From positions 1-64,000 of the forward strand of contig NZ_JBITMQ010000006.1 in assembly GCF_044466355.1 (NCBI RefSeq): a DNA stretch of 64,000 nt, written 5' to 3'. The position numbers and the translations under genes are program-made. The DNA comes from Actinophytocola sp044466355. GTDB taxonomy: Bacteria > Actinomycetota > Actinomycetes > Mycobacteriales > Pseudonocardiaceae. Shown here piece after piece: positions 1 to 7,711 of this stretch. The notes below the pieces were generated by a model. It worked only from the letters and a program-made list of their open reading frames with translations, was not told the origin of the DNA and ran no database searches. The first letter of the stretch is position 1, and each line of letters starts with the position of its first letter.

Positions 1-149
<149 letters not shown>

Positions 150-821
150 CTGCGGGACTTCGTCGACGCGTTGCGGGCGGCGGGGGCGTCGGTCGTGGAG
201 GTCCCGGTGTACCGGTGGACCGGGCCCGCCGAACCGGCACCGCTGTCCCGGTTGCTGGACGCGCTGGTCGCCGGGCAGGTGGACGCGCTGACGTTCACCA
301 GCGCTCCGGCGGCGGCGAGCGTGCTGCGGACGGCCGCGGAGGAGGACCGGCTCGAACGGGTGCTGGACGCGCTGCGGTACCGGGTGCTGGTGGTGTGCGT
401 CGGGCCGATCACGGCGAGCCCGTTGGCGAGGGTGGGGGTGCCGGTGATCCAGCCCGCGCGGGCACGGATCGGTGCGCTGGTGCGGGAGCTGGCGGTGGCG
501 CTGCCGGCGCGGGCGACACGGGTGAAGGTCGGGCGGTGCCACTTGGAGGTGCGGGGGCAGGCGGTGCTGGTGGACGACGAGCTGCGGCCGGTGCCGCCCG
601 CGCCGATGGCCGTGCTGCGGGCGCTGGCGGAGGACCCGGGGCGGGTGTTGTCGCGGCGGGTGCTGGCGGGGGTGCTACGGAAGCACTCGGGGCGGGAGGA
701 CACCGTGGACGTGCACGCGGTGGAGACGGCGGTCGGTCGCCTGCGTGCCGCGCTGGGCACCCCGAACCTGGTGACGACGGTCGTGAAGCGCGGCTACCGG
801 TTGGCGGTGGAACCGGCATGA
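150..821 (+). CDS. hemD: Uroporphyrinogen-III synthase fused to winged-helix domain, 5' partial
   Basis: The open frame enters from the corrupted scaffold end, so the N-terminus is missing and no true start is visible. The first part (VVEVPVYRW, then TFTSAPAAASVL and VVCVGPITASPL) matches the C-terminal half of the HemD fold, where TFTS and the VGP-x-TA segment line the active site. The last 100 residues form an OmpR-like winged helix (LRALAEDPGRVLSRRVLAGVL, VKRGYRLAVEP). HemD-winged-helix fusions are common in actinobacteria. HemD cyclises hydroxymethylbilane to uroporphyrinogen III, the precursor of haem, siroheme and cobalamin. The following chelatase gene supports a siroheme role. Confidence 0.85.
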   Translation: MRDFVDALRAAGASVVEVPVYRWTGPAEPAPLSRLLDALVAGQVDALTFTSAPAAASVLRTAAEEDRLERVLDALRYRVLVVCVGPITASPLARVGVPVIQPARARIGALVRELAVALPARATRVKVGRCHLEVRGQAVLVDDELRPVPPAPMAVLRALAEDPGRVLSRRVLAGVLRKHSGREDTVDVHAVETAVGRLRAALGTPNLVTTVVKRGYRLAVEPA

Positions 822-844
822 CGCCTGACCGCCGATCGGACGCA

Positions 845-861
845 CTGAAGGACCCCTTCAG
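845..861 (+). terminator. Terminator-like hairpin after hemD
   Basis: CTGAAGG and CCTTCAG form a perfect 7-bp stem around a 3-nt loop, 24 bases after the hemD fusion stop. There is no T-tract, as is usual for actinobacterial terminators. Function is inferred from position and structure. Confidence 0.5.
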
Positions 862-987
862 CGCGCGGCCCCGGCGGAGCTGCTCCGGCGGGCCGGGGTT
901 GGCCTCCGGCCCCCGGTTTCCAGCCTACGGCAGGGGGTCGACGCTGTCGGAGCGTCGCGGTGTCGCCTGTGGACAGACCGTTCCCCT

Positions 988-1767
988 GTGGACAACCTCA
1001 TGACGGGCCACCTCGACTGTCGGCCCTCCGGGCTACGCCGGAAATCGGGGGCCGGAGGCGCGGCCTGCGTGCTCGTCGCGCACGGGACGCGCGATCCCGC
1101 CGGAGCCGCCGTCGTCCACGAGTTGGCCGAGCTGGTCCGGCGGCACGTGCCCGACGTCCGGGTCGCGTACGCCGACGTCCGGCAGCCCGACGTCACCGCC
1201 GTTCTGCGTGACTTCCCCGGCCCGGCGGTCGTCGTGCCCGCGTTCCTCTCCGCCGGTTACCACGTGCGCGTCGACATCCCCGAGCAGGTCGCCGCGTCCG
1301 GTGCGCACGCCGTGATCACCCCGCACGTCGGGCTCGACCTCGTGTCCGTCGCCCGGCACCGGCTCCTCGCCGCCGGGTGGGTGCCGGGGCAGCCGGTCGT
1401 GCTGGCCGCGTCGGGGTCGTCCGATCCGCGGTCCCGTGCCGAGGTGTACGACGCCGCGTGGCGGCTCGGCGCGTCCCGCGTCGGGTTCGTCGCCACGTCC
1501 GAGCCCGCGCTCGCCGACGTCCTCGAACCGGGGGACGCAGTCGCGAGCTGGTTCCTCGCGCCCGGCCTGTTCCACCGGCGGGCCGTCGCGGCGGGGGCGG
1601 CGGTGACGGCAGCGCCGCTGGGCGCGCACCCGGCGGTCGCCGCGTCGGTCGTCCGGCGGTACCGGCACGCGTGCGCACCGAACGCTCAGTGCGTGACGTG
1701 TGCCAGGCCGGTTACGCGCAGGAGTTCCAGTGCGGACGCGGTGCGGGTGCCGGGCGCGGCCGAGTAG
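988..1767 (+). CDS. Sirohydrochlorin chelatase (CbiX/SirB family)
   Basis: This 259-residue protein carries the CbiX/SirB signature LVAHGTRDP near residue 30, with the metal-binding histidine. It then has VVPAFLSAGYHVRVDIP and LAASGSSDPRSRAEV, as in two-repeat class II chelatases. These enzymes insert Fe2+ or Co2+ into sirohydrochlorin during siroheme or cobalamin synthesis in the cytoplasm. The neighbouring HemD supports the siroheme branch. ATG 988 and ATG 1003 are both possible starts and neither has a clear Shine-Dalgarno. The last 27 codons overlap the 3' end of the convergent regulator gene, and the C-terminal tail is not typical of the family, so the effective protein may be shorter. 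Confidence 0.85.
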   Translation: MDNLMTGHLDCRPSGLRRKSGAGGAACVLVAHGTRDPAGAAVVHELAELVRRHVPDVRVAYADVRQPDVTAVLRDFPGPAVVVPAFLSAGYHVRVDIPEQVAASGAHAVITPHVGLDLVSVARHRLLAAGWVPGQPVVLAASGSSDPRSRAEVYDAAWRLGASRVGFVATSEPALADVLEPGDAVASWFLAPGLFHRRAVAAGAAVTAAPLGAHPAVAASVVRRYRHACAPNAQCVTCARPVTRRSSSADAVRVPGAAE

Positions 1768-2507
1768 ACCAGCACGAACTGGTCGGCCTCCGGCACCAGC
1801 AGGATGTCGCAGTCCAGTGTGAGCGGGCCGAGCCGCGCGTGCTCCACGGTCACGGTGCCGGACCGCAGCCGTCCCGAACGCCCGGCTCGCCAGTGCCGGT
1901 CGAACGCCGCGCTGCCCGCCCGCAGCTCGGCGACGAGCCGGGTGAGGTCCGGATCGGCCGGGTACCGGGCGTGCGCGCTGCGCAGGGACGCCACGCAGTC
2001 GGCCGCCGACGGCGACTCCGGGTCCGGGGTGGGCCCGAGGAACCGCTGCCGGATGAGGTTGCGCCGCTCCGGCGGCCACGCCGAGAAGTCGCCGAGCAGC
2101 GCGGCGGCCAAGGGGTTCCACGCCAGCACGTCCGACTTGGCGGACAGCACGAGCGCGGGCAGGTCCGACATCCGGTCCAGCAGCCGCAGCACACTCGACC
2201 GCACCGGCATCGGGACCCGGCCGTCGCGCGGCGGCGGGGTCCCCGCGAGCCGGAACAGCATGTCGCGGTCGTCGTCGGACAGCCGCAGCGCCCTGGCCAG
2301 CGCACCCAGCACCTGCGCGGACGGCTTCGGGCCGCGGCCCTGCTCCAGCCGGACCACGTAGTCGACGCCGAGGCCCGCGAGCTGCGCGACCTCCTCGCGG
2401 CGCAGCCCCGGCACCTGCCTGCGCGTCCCGGACGGCAGGCCCACGTCGGCCGGGGTGACACGGGACCGCGCGGTGCGCAGCACGGCCGCCAGCTCGGCTC
2501 TGTCCAC
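1686..2507 (-). CDS. XRE regulator with MmyB-like ligand-binding domain
   Basis: The N-terminal 75 residues form a helix-turn-helix (RRQVPGLRREEVAQLAGLGVDYVVRLEQGRGPKPS). A long C-terminal domain follows with the MmyB-family pattern LVLSAKSDVLAWNPLAAALLGDF and HWRAG. In this family the C-terminal domain binds a small hydrophobic ligand and the HTH represses a neighbouring gene. I chose GTG 2507 because the conserved region starts there (VDRAELAAVLRTAR); the frame is open upstream without conservation. A divergent small gene starts at 2586, so the 78-bp gap probably holds a shared promoter and operator. The 3' end overlaps the chelatase gene. Confidence 0.88.
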   Translation of the reverse strand: MDRAELAAVLRTARSRVTPADVGLPSGTRRQVPGLRREEVAQLAGLGVDYVVRLEQGRGPKPSAQVLGALARALRLSDDDRDMLFRLAGTPPPRDGRVPMPVRSSVLRLLDRMSDLPALVLSAKSDVLAWNPLAAALLGDFSAWPPERRNLIRQRFLGPTPDPESPSAADCVASLRSAHARYPADPDLTRLVAELRAGSAAFDRHWRAGRSGRLRSGTVTVEHARLGPLTLDCDILLVPEADQFVLVYSAAPGTRTASALELLRVTGLAHVTH

Positions 2508-2585
2508 ACCACCATCGTGCCGGAATCCGGGGTGGTACTGGCAGGTCCTGGCGTTCGGCCGCGCGTCCGGGTGAGGCTGGCGGGC

Positions 2586-2972
2586 ATGGGAGACACCATC
2601 CTGTCGCTCGGCATGCACCCGAGCGCGATCGACTTCAGCCGCTACCCGGGCATCACCGAGGACATGCTGACGGCCCGTGTCGAGGCGGGCGAGGCGCAGC
2701 TGCGTGCGGCCGGGTTCGACATCGTGCCGTGCCGCCTCACCTCGGACGACCCGGACGACGCCGAGAAGAGGATCCGCGCGACCGTCGCGGAACGGCCGGT
2801 GCGGGTCGTGGTGATCGGCGCGGGCCTGCGGATGGTCGAGGAGTACACGCTGCTGTTCGAGAAGGTCGTGAACTTGCTCGTCGACCTCGTCCCGGGCATC
2901 CGGTTCTGTTTCAACACCTCACCGGAGACCACCATCGACGCCCTGCGCAGGTGGGCGCGTCCCAGCCACTGA
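2586..2972 (+). CDS. Conserved hypothetical protein, divergent from MmyB-type regulator
   Basis: This is a 128-residue soluble protein. I do not recognise the family. Its core (RVVVIGAGLRMVEEYTLLF, then LVPGIRFCFNTSPETTIDALRRW) reads as an alternating beta/alpha fold, possibly Rossmann-like. ATG 2586 fits the divergent layout. XRE/MmyB regulators often control the divergent gene, so this is a likely target of the regulator at 1686-2507. The 3' end overlaps the convergent membrane protein by 54 bp. Confidence 0.7.
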   Translation: MGDTILSLGMHPSAIDFSRYPGITEDMLTARVEAGEAQLRAAGFDIVPCRLTSDDPDDAEKRIRATVAERPVRVVVIGAGLRMVEEYTLLFEKVVNLLVDLVPGIRFCFNTSPETTIDALRRWARPSH

Positions 2973-3485
2973 CACGAGCCGGTGCGCGATCTGCTCGACC
3001 GGCTCCGCCGAGCGCCTGCCGTCGACGACGAACGCCGTGCCGAAGCGGCGCCGCAGCGACCGGACCCGCCAGTGCGCCCGGGTGGGGAAGAGCGCCTCGC
3101 CCTGCCTGCTCATGATCCGCACGACCGGGCCCCTGGCGGTGTCGACGCCGTCGACCGCGTGCCATGGCAGGTACACGGCCTCCGGACGGCGGCCGAGGCC
3201 GGTGCGGACCCACAGGCCGGTGTGGTCGGCGGCGAGCTGCGGACCGAGCAGGCCCTGGTACTCGCGCACGACCAGCACGGTGAAGTACAGCTGGAGCGCG
3301 AGCGGCGGCGCGAGCAGGAGGAACAGGGCCGTCCCGAGCCACACGGAGGCGGCGAGCTGGGCCACGAGTAGCGCGACCAGCAGCGCCGTCACCGCCAGCA
3401 GCATGGCGTACAGGGCGGTCGTGTTGCGTTTGGTGCGCACCACCACTGGCGCGTGACCAGGCACTTCAGGAACGAACGACACCAA
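2919..3485 (-). CDS. Small membrane protein with PH-like domain
   Basis: The 188-residue product has two closely spaced hydrophobic helices at about residues 25-48 and 52-72. A cytoplasmic domain follows whose pattern (GLWVRTGLGRRPEAVYLPWHAVDGV, then VRIMSRQG) resembles bacterial PH-like domains (DUF2244/YcxB type). No catalytic motif is visible. It probably sits in the cytoplasmic membrane; its role is unknown. It is the last gene in its direction and overlaps the convergent gene at 2586-2972. Confidence 0.65.
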   Translation of the reverse strand: MVSFVPEVPGHAPVVVRTKRNTTALYAMLLAVTALLVALLVAQLAASVWLGTALFLLLAPPLALQLYFTVLVVREYQGLLGPQLAADHTGLWVRTGLGRRPEAVYLPWHAVDGVDTARGPVVRIMSRQGEALFPTRAHWRVRSLRRRFGTAFVVDGRRSAEPVEQIAHRLVSVAGTRPPAQGVDGGLR

Positions 3486-3539
3486 CGGGCCCCTCCTCCG
3501 GACGCCAGGTTGTGACGCCGGAGGAGGGGTCCGCGTTCC

Positions 3540-5087
3540 TCAGAACCCCGCGGTGATACGCGTGAAGTCCCAGTTGTTCTGGGAGATCCCACTGCAGTTG
3601 CTCACCACGCCGCCACCGGGACATGGCCGGTCGCGGTTGACGGACCAGAACGCGAGCCTCCCCAAGCCTCGTGCCTTGGCCCAGTCGCGGATCGAGGTCC
3701 AGGTGGCCACCGACGTCATCTCCTGCTGGTCGGACAGGCCGTTCATGCCGGAGATGCCCATGTGCGCGTACGCCTGGGCGTCGGTCCAGCCGAACGCGGA
3801 CTTGAGCTTGTTCTTCAGGCCCTCCGCCGCGTTGATGGTGTCGGTGCCGATGTTCGCCGAGCCGAAGTCGAACGGCATGATCGTGAACACGTCGATGCCC
3901 GCGTTGATGGCGGCGGCGCGCTCGATCAGCTGGTTGCCGTAGTAGTTCGGGCCGGTGGTCGTCGTGCCGAAGGTGACGATCGTCTGGATGCCCGGGTTGT
4001 TCTGCTTGACGATCTTCAGCGCGTCGAGGATGCGGTTGCGGACGGTGTCGTTCTCGAACTCGTCGGAGTTCTCGATGTCGATGTCGATCGCCTTGAGGTT
4101 GTAGGCGTTGATCACCTGCTGGTACGCGCCGGCGAGAGCCTGCGCGGTCGAGCAGTTCGGGCCGAGCTTGTTGCCGCTCCACCCGCCGAACGACGGCACG
4201 ATGTCACCGCCCGCGGCGCGGATCGCGTTGATCGCCTGCTGGTCCACCCCGCCGGTCAGCGGACGGGTCGAGTCCCATGCGGGCGTGCAGCCGCCGCCGG
4301 AGAGCACGAACGCCATGGTGAACCACTTGACGCCGGTCGCCGACATGACCGTCGCGGGCGCGGGCGGGTCGCCCCAGCCCATGTACAGGTACGGCGCGCC
4401 GCGGCCGCCCGTCGGCTGGGTGCAGCCGGTGGTCGTGGCCGAGACGGGGCCGCTCTTCGCCGACTCGCCCGAGCCGTTGTACGCGGCGACCGTGTACGTG
4501 TGCGAGGTGCAGGCGCCGAGGCCGCTGATGGTGGCCGACGTGCCGGTGACCGTGGCGCGCACGGTCGTGCCCTCGTACACGCGGTAGCCGGTGACCGTGC
4601 CCGACGAGCCGCCCCACGACAGTGAGATCGAGGAGTTGGTGGTCCCGGTGACCGACGGCGTGCCCGGGGTCGACGGGGCGCCGGGGTTGCCACCGCCGCC
4701 GTCGCACGGGTCGCCGTTGAAGCGGCAGTTCTGGATGCCGGCGAAGTTGCCGGGGCTGCCGTTGAACCCGAACGTGGTCGAGGCGCCCGCGGCGAGCGTC
4801 GGGGCCCACGACGGGTTGCGGAACGTGTAGTGCTGCCCGCTGCTGGTGCGCTGCGCGTCCCAGGAGCTGGTGATCGAGTAGCCGCTGGGCAGGTCGAACT
4901 CGATGGTCCAGCCGTTGATCGCGGCGCTGGACGCGTTCTTGACGGTGACCTTGCCCTCGAAGCCGGTGCCCCAGTCGGACACCTTGGTGAACGTGGCCGT
5001 CAGTCCGGGCGCGGCGCTCGCCGGCGCCGCCGTGACCAGGCCGAGTACCAGTGTGGCGGCGGCCAGACCGGTGAGCCATCTTCGCAT
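3540..5087 (-). CDS. Secreted chitinase: CBM2 + fibronectin III + GH18
   Basis: A signal peptide (MRRWLTGLAAATLVLGLVTA, cleavage near ASA) precedes a CBM2 domain at about residues 27-128, a FnIII module at about 138-222 and a GH18 barrel at about 230-515. The GH18 active-site strand reads KAIDIDIEN: the catalytic D-x-E is present, while the leading DG of the usual DGxDxDxE motif is replaced. This variant is seen in a Streptomyces chitinase subgroup. The enzyme hydrolyses beta-1,4-GlcNAc polymers outside the cell, and CBM2 and FnIII help it bind insoluble substrate. ATG 5087 is chosen because GAAGGAG lies 6 nt upstream and the signal peptide starts there. Two DasR-type palindromes lie in the promoter region. 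Confidence 0.93.
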   Translation of the reverse strand: MRRWLTGLAAATLVLGLVTAAPASAAPGLTATFTKVSDWGTGFEGKVTVKNASSAAINGWTIEFDLPSGYSITSSWDAQRTSSGQHYTFRNPSWAPTLAAGASTTFGFNGSPGNFAGIQNCRFNGDPCDGGGGNPGAPSTPGTPSVTGTTNSSISLSWGGSSGTVTGYRVYEGTTVRATVTGTSATISGLGACTSHTYTVAAYNGSGESAKSGPVSATTTGCTQPTGGRGAPYLYMGWGDPPAPATVMSATGVKWFTMAFVLSGGGCTPAWDSTRPLTGGVDQQAINAIRAAGGDIVPSFGGWSGNKLGPNCSTAQALAGAYQQVINAYNLKAIDIDIENSDEFENDTVRNRILDALKIVKQNNPGIQTIVTFGTTTTGPNYYGNQLIERAAAINAGIDVFTIMPFDFGSANIGTDTINAAEGLKNKLKSAFGWTDAQAYAHMGISGMNGLSDQQEMTSVATWTSIRDWAKARGLGRLAFWSVNRDRPCPGGGVVSNCSGISQNNWDFTRITAGF

Positions 5088-5142
5088 CGTGGACTCCTTC
5101 GCGCAGGAACGAAGAGCACCCCGTGGATCTCCCGCGCACCAG

Positions 5143-5158
5143 TTTGGTCTAGACCACC
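5143..5158 (-). promoter_or_regulatory. DasR-type operator (dre), site 1
   Basis: TGGTCTAGACCA at 5145-5156 is a perfect palindrome identical to the core of the DasR responsive element known from Streptomyces chitin and GlcNAc genes. It lies about 58 bp upstream of the chitinase start. DasR is a GntR repressor released by glucosamine-6-phosphate; its gene is not in this window. Confidence 0.85.
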
Positions 5159-5168
5159 GCTCCTCGGC

Positions 5169-5182
5169 AAGGTCTGGACCAA
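5169..5182 (-). promoter_or_regulatory. DasR-type operator, weaker site 2
   Basis: GGTCTGGACC at 5171-5180 is a one-mismatch version of the neighbouring dre core. It lies 26 bp (centre to centre) further from the chitinase gene, about 2.5 helical turns. Tandem sites of this kind are known at Streptomyces chitinase promoters. Confidence 0.6.
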
Positions 5183-5260
5183 TACAGCGAGACAAACCGG
5201 ACTTCTCCGTGCATGCGCAGTGGCTTGCCGGGCCCGTGAACCGCGTGCGACCGTGACTTC

Positions 5261-5731
5261 GTGGAGCCCACCATCTCGCGGAGCACCGTTCTGGCCGCCG
5301 GCCCCGAGGTCGTGTGGGCCATCGTCACGGACCTGCCCAACATGGGGGAGCTGAGCCCGGAGAACGTCGGCGGGCGGTGGGTGGGCGGGGCGACCGGACC
5401 CGCCGTCGGCGCCCGGTTCCGCGGCGTGAACCGCGGCCCCGGCAAGGAGTGGCGGACCACCGTGCGGGTGGTGGAGTGCGAGCCGCCGCGCTGGTTCGTC
5501 TTCGACGTCCGCTCACCCATCGGGCTGCGGGTGTCGCGCTGGGCGTACGAGATCACGCCGACCGCGGACGGCTGCGTCCTCACCGAGCACTGGTACCGGG
5601 TCGGCAACAAGTTCGTGCAGCGCTACCTCGGCCCGATCGTGACCGGCAAGGCCGACCGGCCGGGGTTCAACGCCTACTCGATCGAGCAGACGCTGGCGGC
5701 GGTGGCCAGGAAGGTGGCACGCGTAGCCTGA
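5261..5731 (+). CDS. SRPBCC (START/polyketide cyclase-like) protein
   Basis: The 156-residue protein has the SRPBCC layout: an N-terminal strand and helix (VLAAGPEVVWAIVTDLPNMGELSPEN), a beta sheet including WRTTVRVVECEPPRWFVFDV, and a long C-terminal helix. The fold forms a hydrophobic pocket for lipids or polyketide-like ligands. No catalytic residue can be assigned. The GTG 5261 start fits the conserved N-terminus. Its stop lies 6 bp before the dimethylargininase start, so the two are probably co-transcribed. Confidence 0.8.
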   Translation: MEPTISRSTVLAAGPEVVWAIVTDLPNMGELSPENVGGRWVGGATGPAVGARFRGVNRGPGKEWRTTVRVVECEPPRWFVFDVRSPIGLRVSRWAYEITPTADGCVLTEHWYRVGNKFVQRYLGPIVTGKADRPGFNAYSIEQTLAAVARKVARVA

Positions 5732-5736
5732 GGGGC

Positions 5737-6504
5737 ATGTCCATCACGGTTCTCGTGCGGCGCCCCGGACCCCGGCTCGCGGACGGGCTCATCTCGCACA
5801 TCGAGCGGCTGCCCATCGACCCGGCACTCGCGTCGCGGCAGTGGGAGTCCTATGTGGAGGCGCTGGCCGCGCAGGGCTGGCGTGTCGTCGAGGTCGAGCC
5901 CGCCGACGACTGCCCCGACGCCGTGTTCGTCGAGGACCCCGTTGTGGTGTACGGGAAAACGGCCGTCCTCGCCCGGTCCGGCGCCCCGGAGCGGCAGCCC
6001 GAGACCGAGGGCCTCGCCGCGGCGCTCGACGGGTACGACCTGCGGCGGATCGAGGCGCCCGGCACGCTCGACGGCGGGGACGTGCTCAAGATCGGCTCGA
6101 CCGTCTACGTGGGCCGCGGCGACCGGACCAACGAGGAGGGCATCCGGCAGCTCGCCGCGCACCTGCCCGACGCCACCGTCGTGCCGGTGCCCGTGACCAA
6201 GGTGCTGCACCTCAAGTCCGCCGTCACCGCGCTGCCGGACGGCACGGTGATCGGCTACCCGCCGCTGGTCGACGACCCGTCGGTGTTCGCCCGGTTCATG
6301 CCCGTGCCAGAGGAGGGCGGGTCGCACGTCGTGCTGCTCGGCGGCAACCGGGTGCTCATGGCGGCGAGCGCACCCGCCACGGCCGAACTGTTCCGGGAGC
6401 TGGGCCTGTCGCCGGTGGTCGTCGACATCAGCGAGTTCGAGAAGCTCGAGGGCTGCGTCACGTGCCTGTCCGTGCGGCTGCGTGACTCCGCAGCGCTGCC
6501 CTGA
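5737..6504 (+). CDS. N(G),N(G)-dimethylarginine dimethylaminohydrolase (DDAH)
   Basis: The 255-residue protein belongs to the guanidine-modifying amidinotransferase superfamily. It has DDCPDAVFVEDPVVVYG near residue 60, LDGGDVLKIG near 110, a catalytic histidine in HLKSAVTAL near 158 and the nucleophile cysteine in EGCVTCLSVRL near 243. DDAH hydrolyses methylated arginines to citrulline and methylamine. Arginine deiminase-like activity is a less likely alternative given the short length. AGGGG sits 2 nt before ATG 5737 and overlaps the end of the SRPBCC gene. The 3' end overlaps the convergent kinase gene by 47 bp. Confidence 0.88.
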   Translation: MSITVLVRRPGPRLADGLISHIERLPIDPALASRQWESYVEALAAQGWRVVEVEPADDCPDAVFVEDPVVVYGKTAVLARSGAPERQPETEGLAAALDGYDLRRIEAPGTLDGGDVLKIGSTVYVGRGDRTNEEGIRQLAAHLPDATVVPVPVTKVLHLKSAVTALPDGTVIGYPPLVDDPSVFARFMPVPEEGGSHVVLLGGNRVLMAASAPATAELFRELGLSPVVVDISEFEKLEGCVTCLSVRLRDSAALP

Positions 6505-7651
6505 CGCACGACGCCGGGTCGCCTTCGTGGTAGATCCGCTCCGACGCCTCGATCCCGTCGAGGAACTCCTGGTACCGGACCGCGAGGTACAGCCTGGCCA
6601 GCGGTGCGCCGACCACGAGCGCGCGGGCCGGGTCGCTGCCCGGGCGCTCGGCGCGCCACGCCGACACCCACGCGGCGTGGGCGGCAGGCGTCCGCGCGGT
6701 GTCGCCGAACTCCGTGACCCGCAGCCCGTCGAGCACCGGCGCGCCGACGTGCGCGTCGGCGAAGTCGAGCACCGCGGGCGGGCCACCGTCGCTGCGCCAG
6801 TTCCCCGAGTGGAAGTCGCCGTGCACGACCGTGGCCGGCAGCCCGCAGTCGGCCAGTGCCGCCCAGCCCGGCAGCAGCGCCCTGGCACGCGCCACCTCGT
6901 CGGCGGTGAGGCCGAGGTCACGGTCGAGCAGGGCGTCGATCTCGGCGGGGTAGTCGCGGTGCCGGAGCCATGTCGGCGGGGTCAGTGCGGCCTGAGCGGC
7001 GACGTACCGGTGGATGCCCGCCGCGAGCACGTCCTCGGACGCGTGCCAGCAGTCCTCGCCCGGCAGGTGCGTGAGCAGCAGTTTTCCCTCGCCTGACGCC
7101 AGGACCTCGGGCACCAGCGTGGGATCCACGGCCGCGAGCTCGGCCATCACGCGTGCCTCGTCGGTGGCGAACGCGGGCAGTGCCTTCAGCCACACCGGGC
7201 CACGCTCGGTCGGCAGCCGGAACAGCGCCGCGAGGTTCCACGTCTTGCGCTGCGTCACCGGCCCGGTCACCGCGACCCCGCACCCGGCCAGCGCCTCGTG
7301 GGCCCACGTGAACAGGTCGCGCAGCCCGTCGACGGTCGCGAAGTGCGCCCGCGACGGGTCGTCCCCGTCGAGTTGCGCCGCGGGGAGCGACACGGTCGTG
7401 CCCGCCGCCTCCACGTGGTAGGTCACGTGCCCGCCGCGTGGTACCTCGCCGCCGTCGACCCGCATGAGCCGCACCACGTACGCGGGCACGCCCAGCACCG
7501 CGGACAGGTGCGCGGTGACCGTCTTGACCTCGGCCCACCACGGTGCGGCTAGCCCGCCTCCCCGGATTTCAAAGTGTTGGTCCCGACTCAGCGCAACCGG
7601 CGGACCGCAGGCGGTTGGTGGCTGAGTTGCGTCACGTTCCCCTGAGGTCAC
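6458..7651 (-). CDS. Aminoglycoside phosphotransferase-family kinase
   Basis: The protein has the APH/choline-kinase fold: PTERGPVWLKALP in the N-lobe, the catalytic loop VVHGDFHSGNWR with its Brenner aspartate, and VLDFADAHVGAP as the metal-binding motif. The family phosphorylates small hydroxylated metabolites or drugs; the substrate is unknown. The start is uncertain. GTG 7651 is the only in-frame candidate, but the region before WWAEVKTVTAHL carries a hairpin (7586-7627) and may be untranslated. It is divergent from the PLP enzyme gene and overlaps the DDAH gene at its 3' end. Confidence 0.75.
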   Translation of the reverse strand: MTSGERDATQPPTACGPPVALSRDQHFEIRGGGLAAPWWAEVKTVTAHLSAVLGVPAYVVRLMRVDGGEVPRGGHVTYHVEAAGTTVSLPAAQLDGDDPSRAHFATVDGLRDLFTWAHEALAGCGVAVTGPVTQRKTWNLAALFRLPTERGPVWLKALPAFATDEARVMAELAAVDPTLVPEVLASGEGKLLLTHLPGEDCWHASEDVLAAGIHRYVAAQAALTPPTWLRHRDYPAEIDALLDRDLGLTADEVARARALLPGWAALADCGLPATVVHGDFHSGNWRSDGGPPAVLDFADAHVGAPVLDGLRVTEFGDTARTPAAHAAWVSAWRAERPGSDPARALVVGAPLARLYLAVRYQEFLDGIEASERIYHEGDPASCVRAALRSHAAARTGT

Positions 7652-7711
7652 TGCCGATCAGGCCAAGACTCAGCGGCAAAGATCCACAGGACTCGTCCTA
7701 GATTGGCAGCC

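Noticed and set aside
1377..2585. Long plus-strand frame joined to the gene at 2586
   Set aside because: It is antisense or out of frame to the MmyB-type regulator and the chelatase and is Arg/Gly-rich with no family pattern; only the part from ATG 2586 is gene-like.
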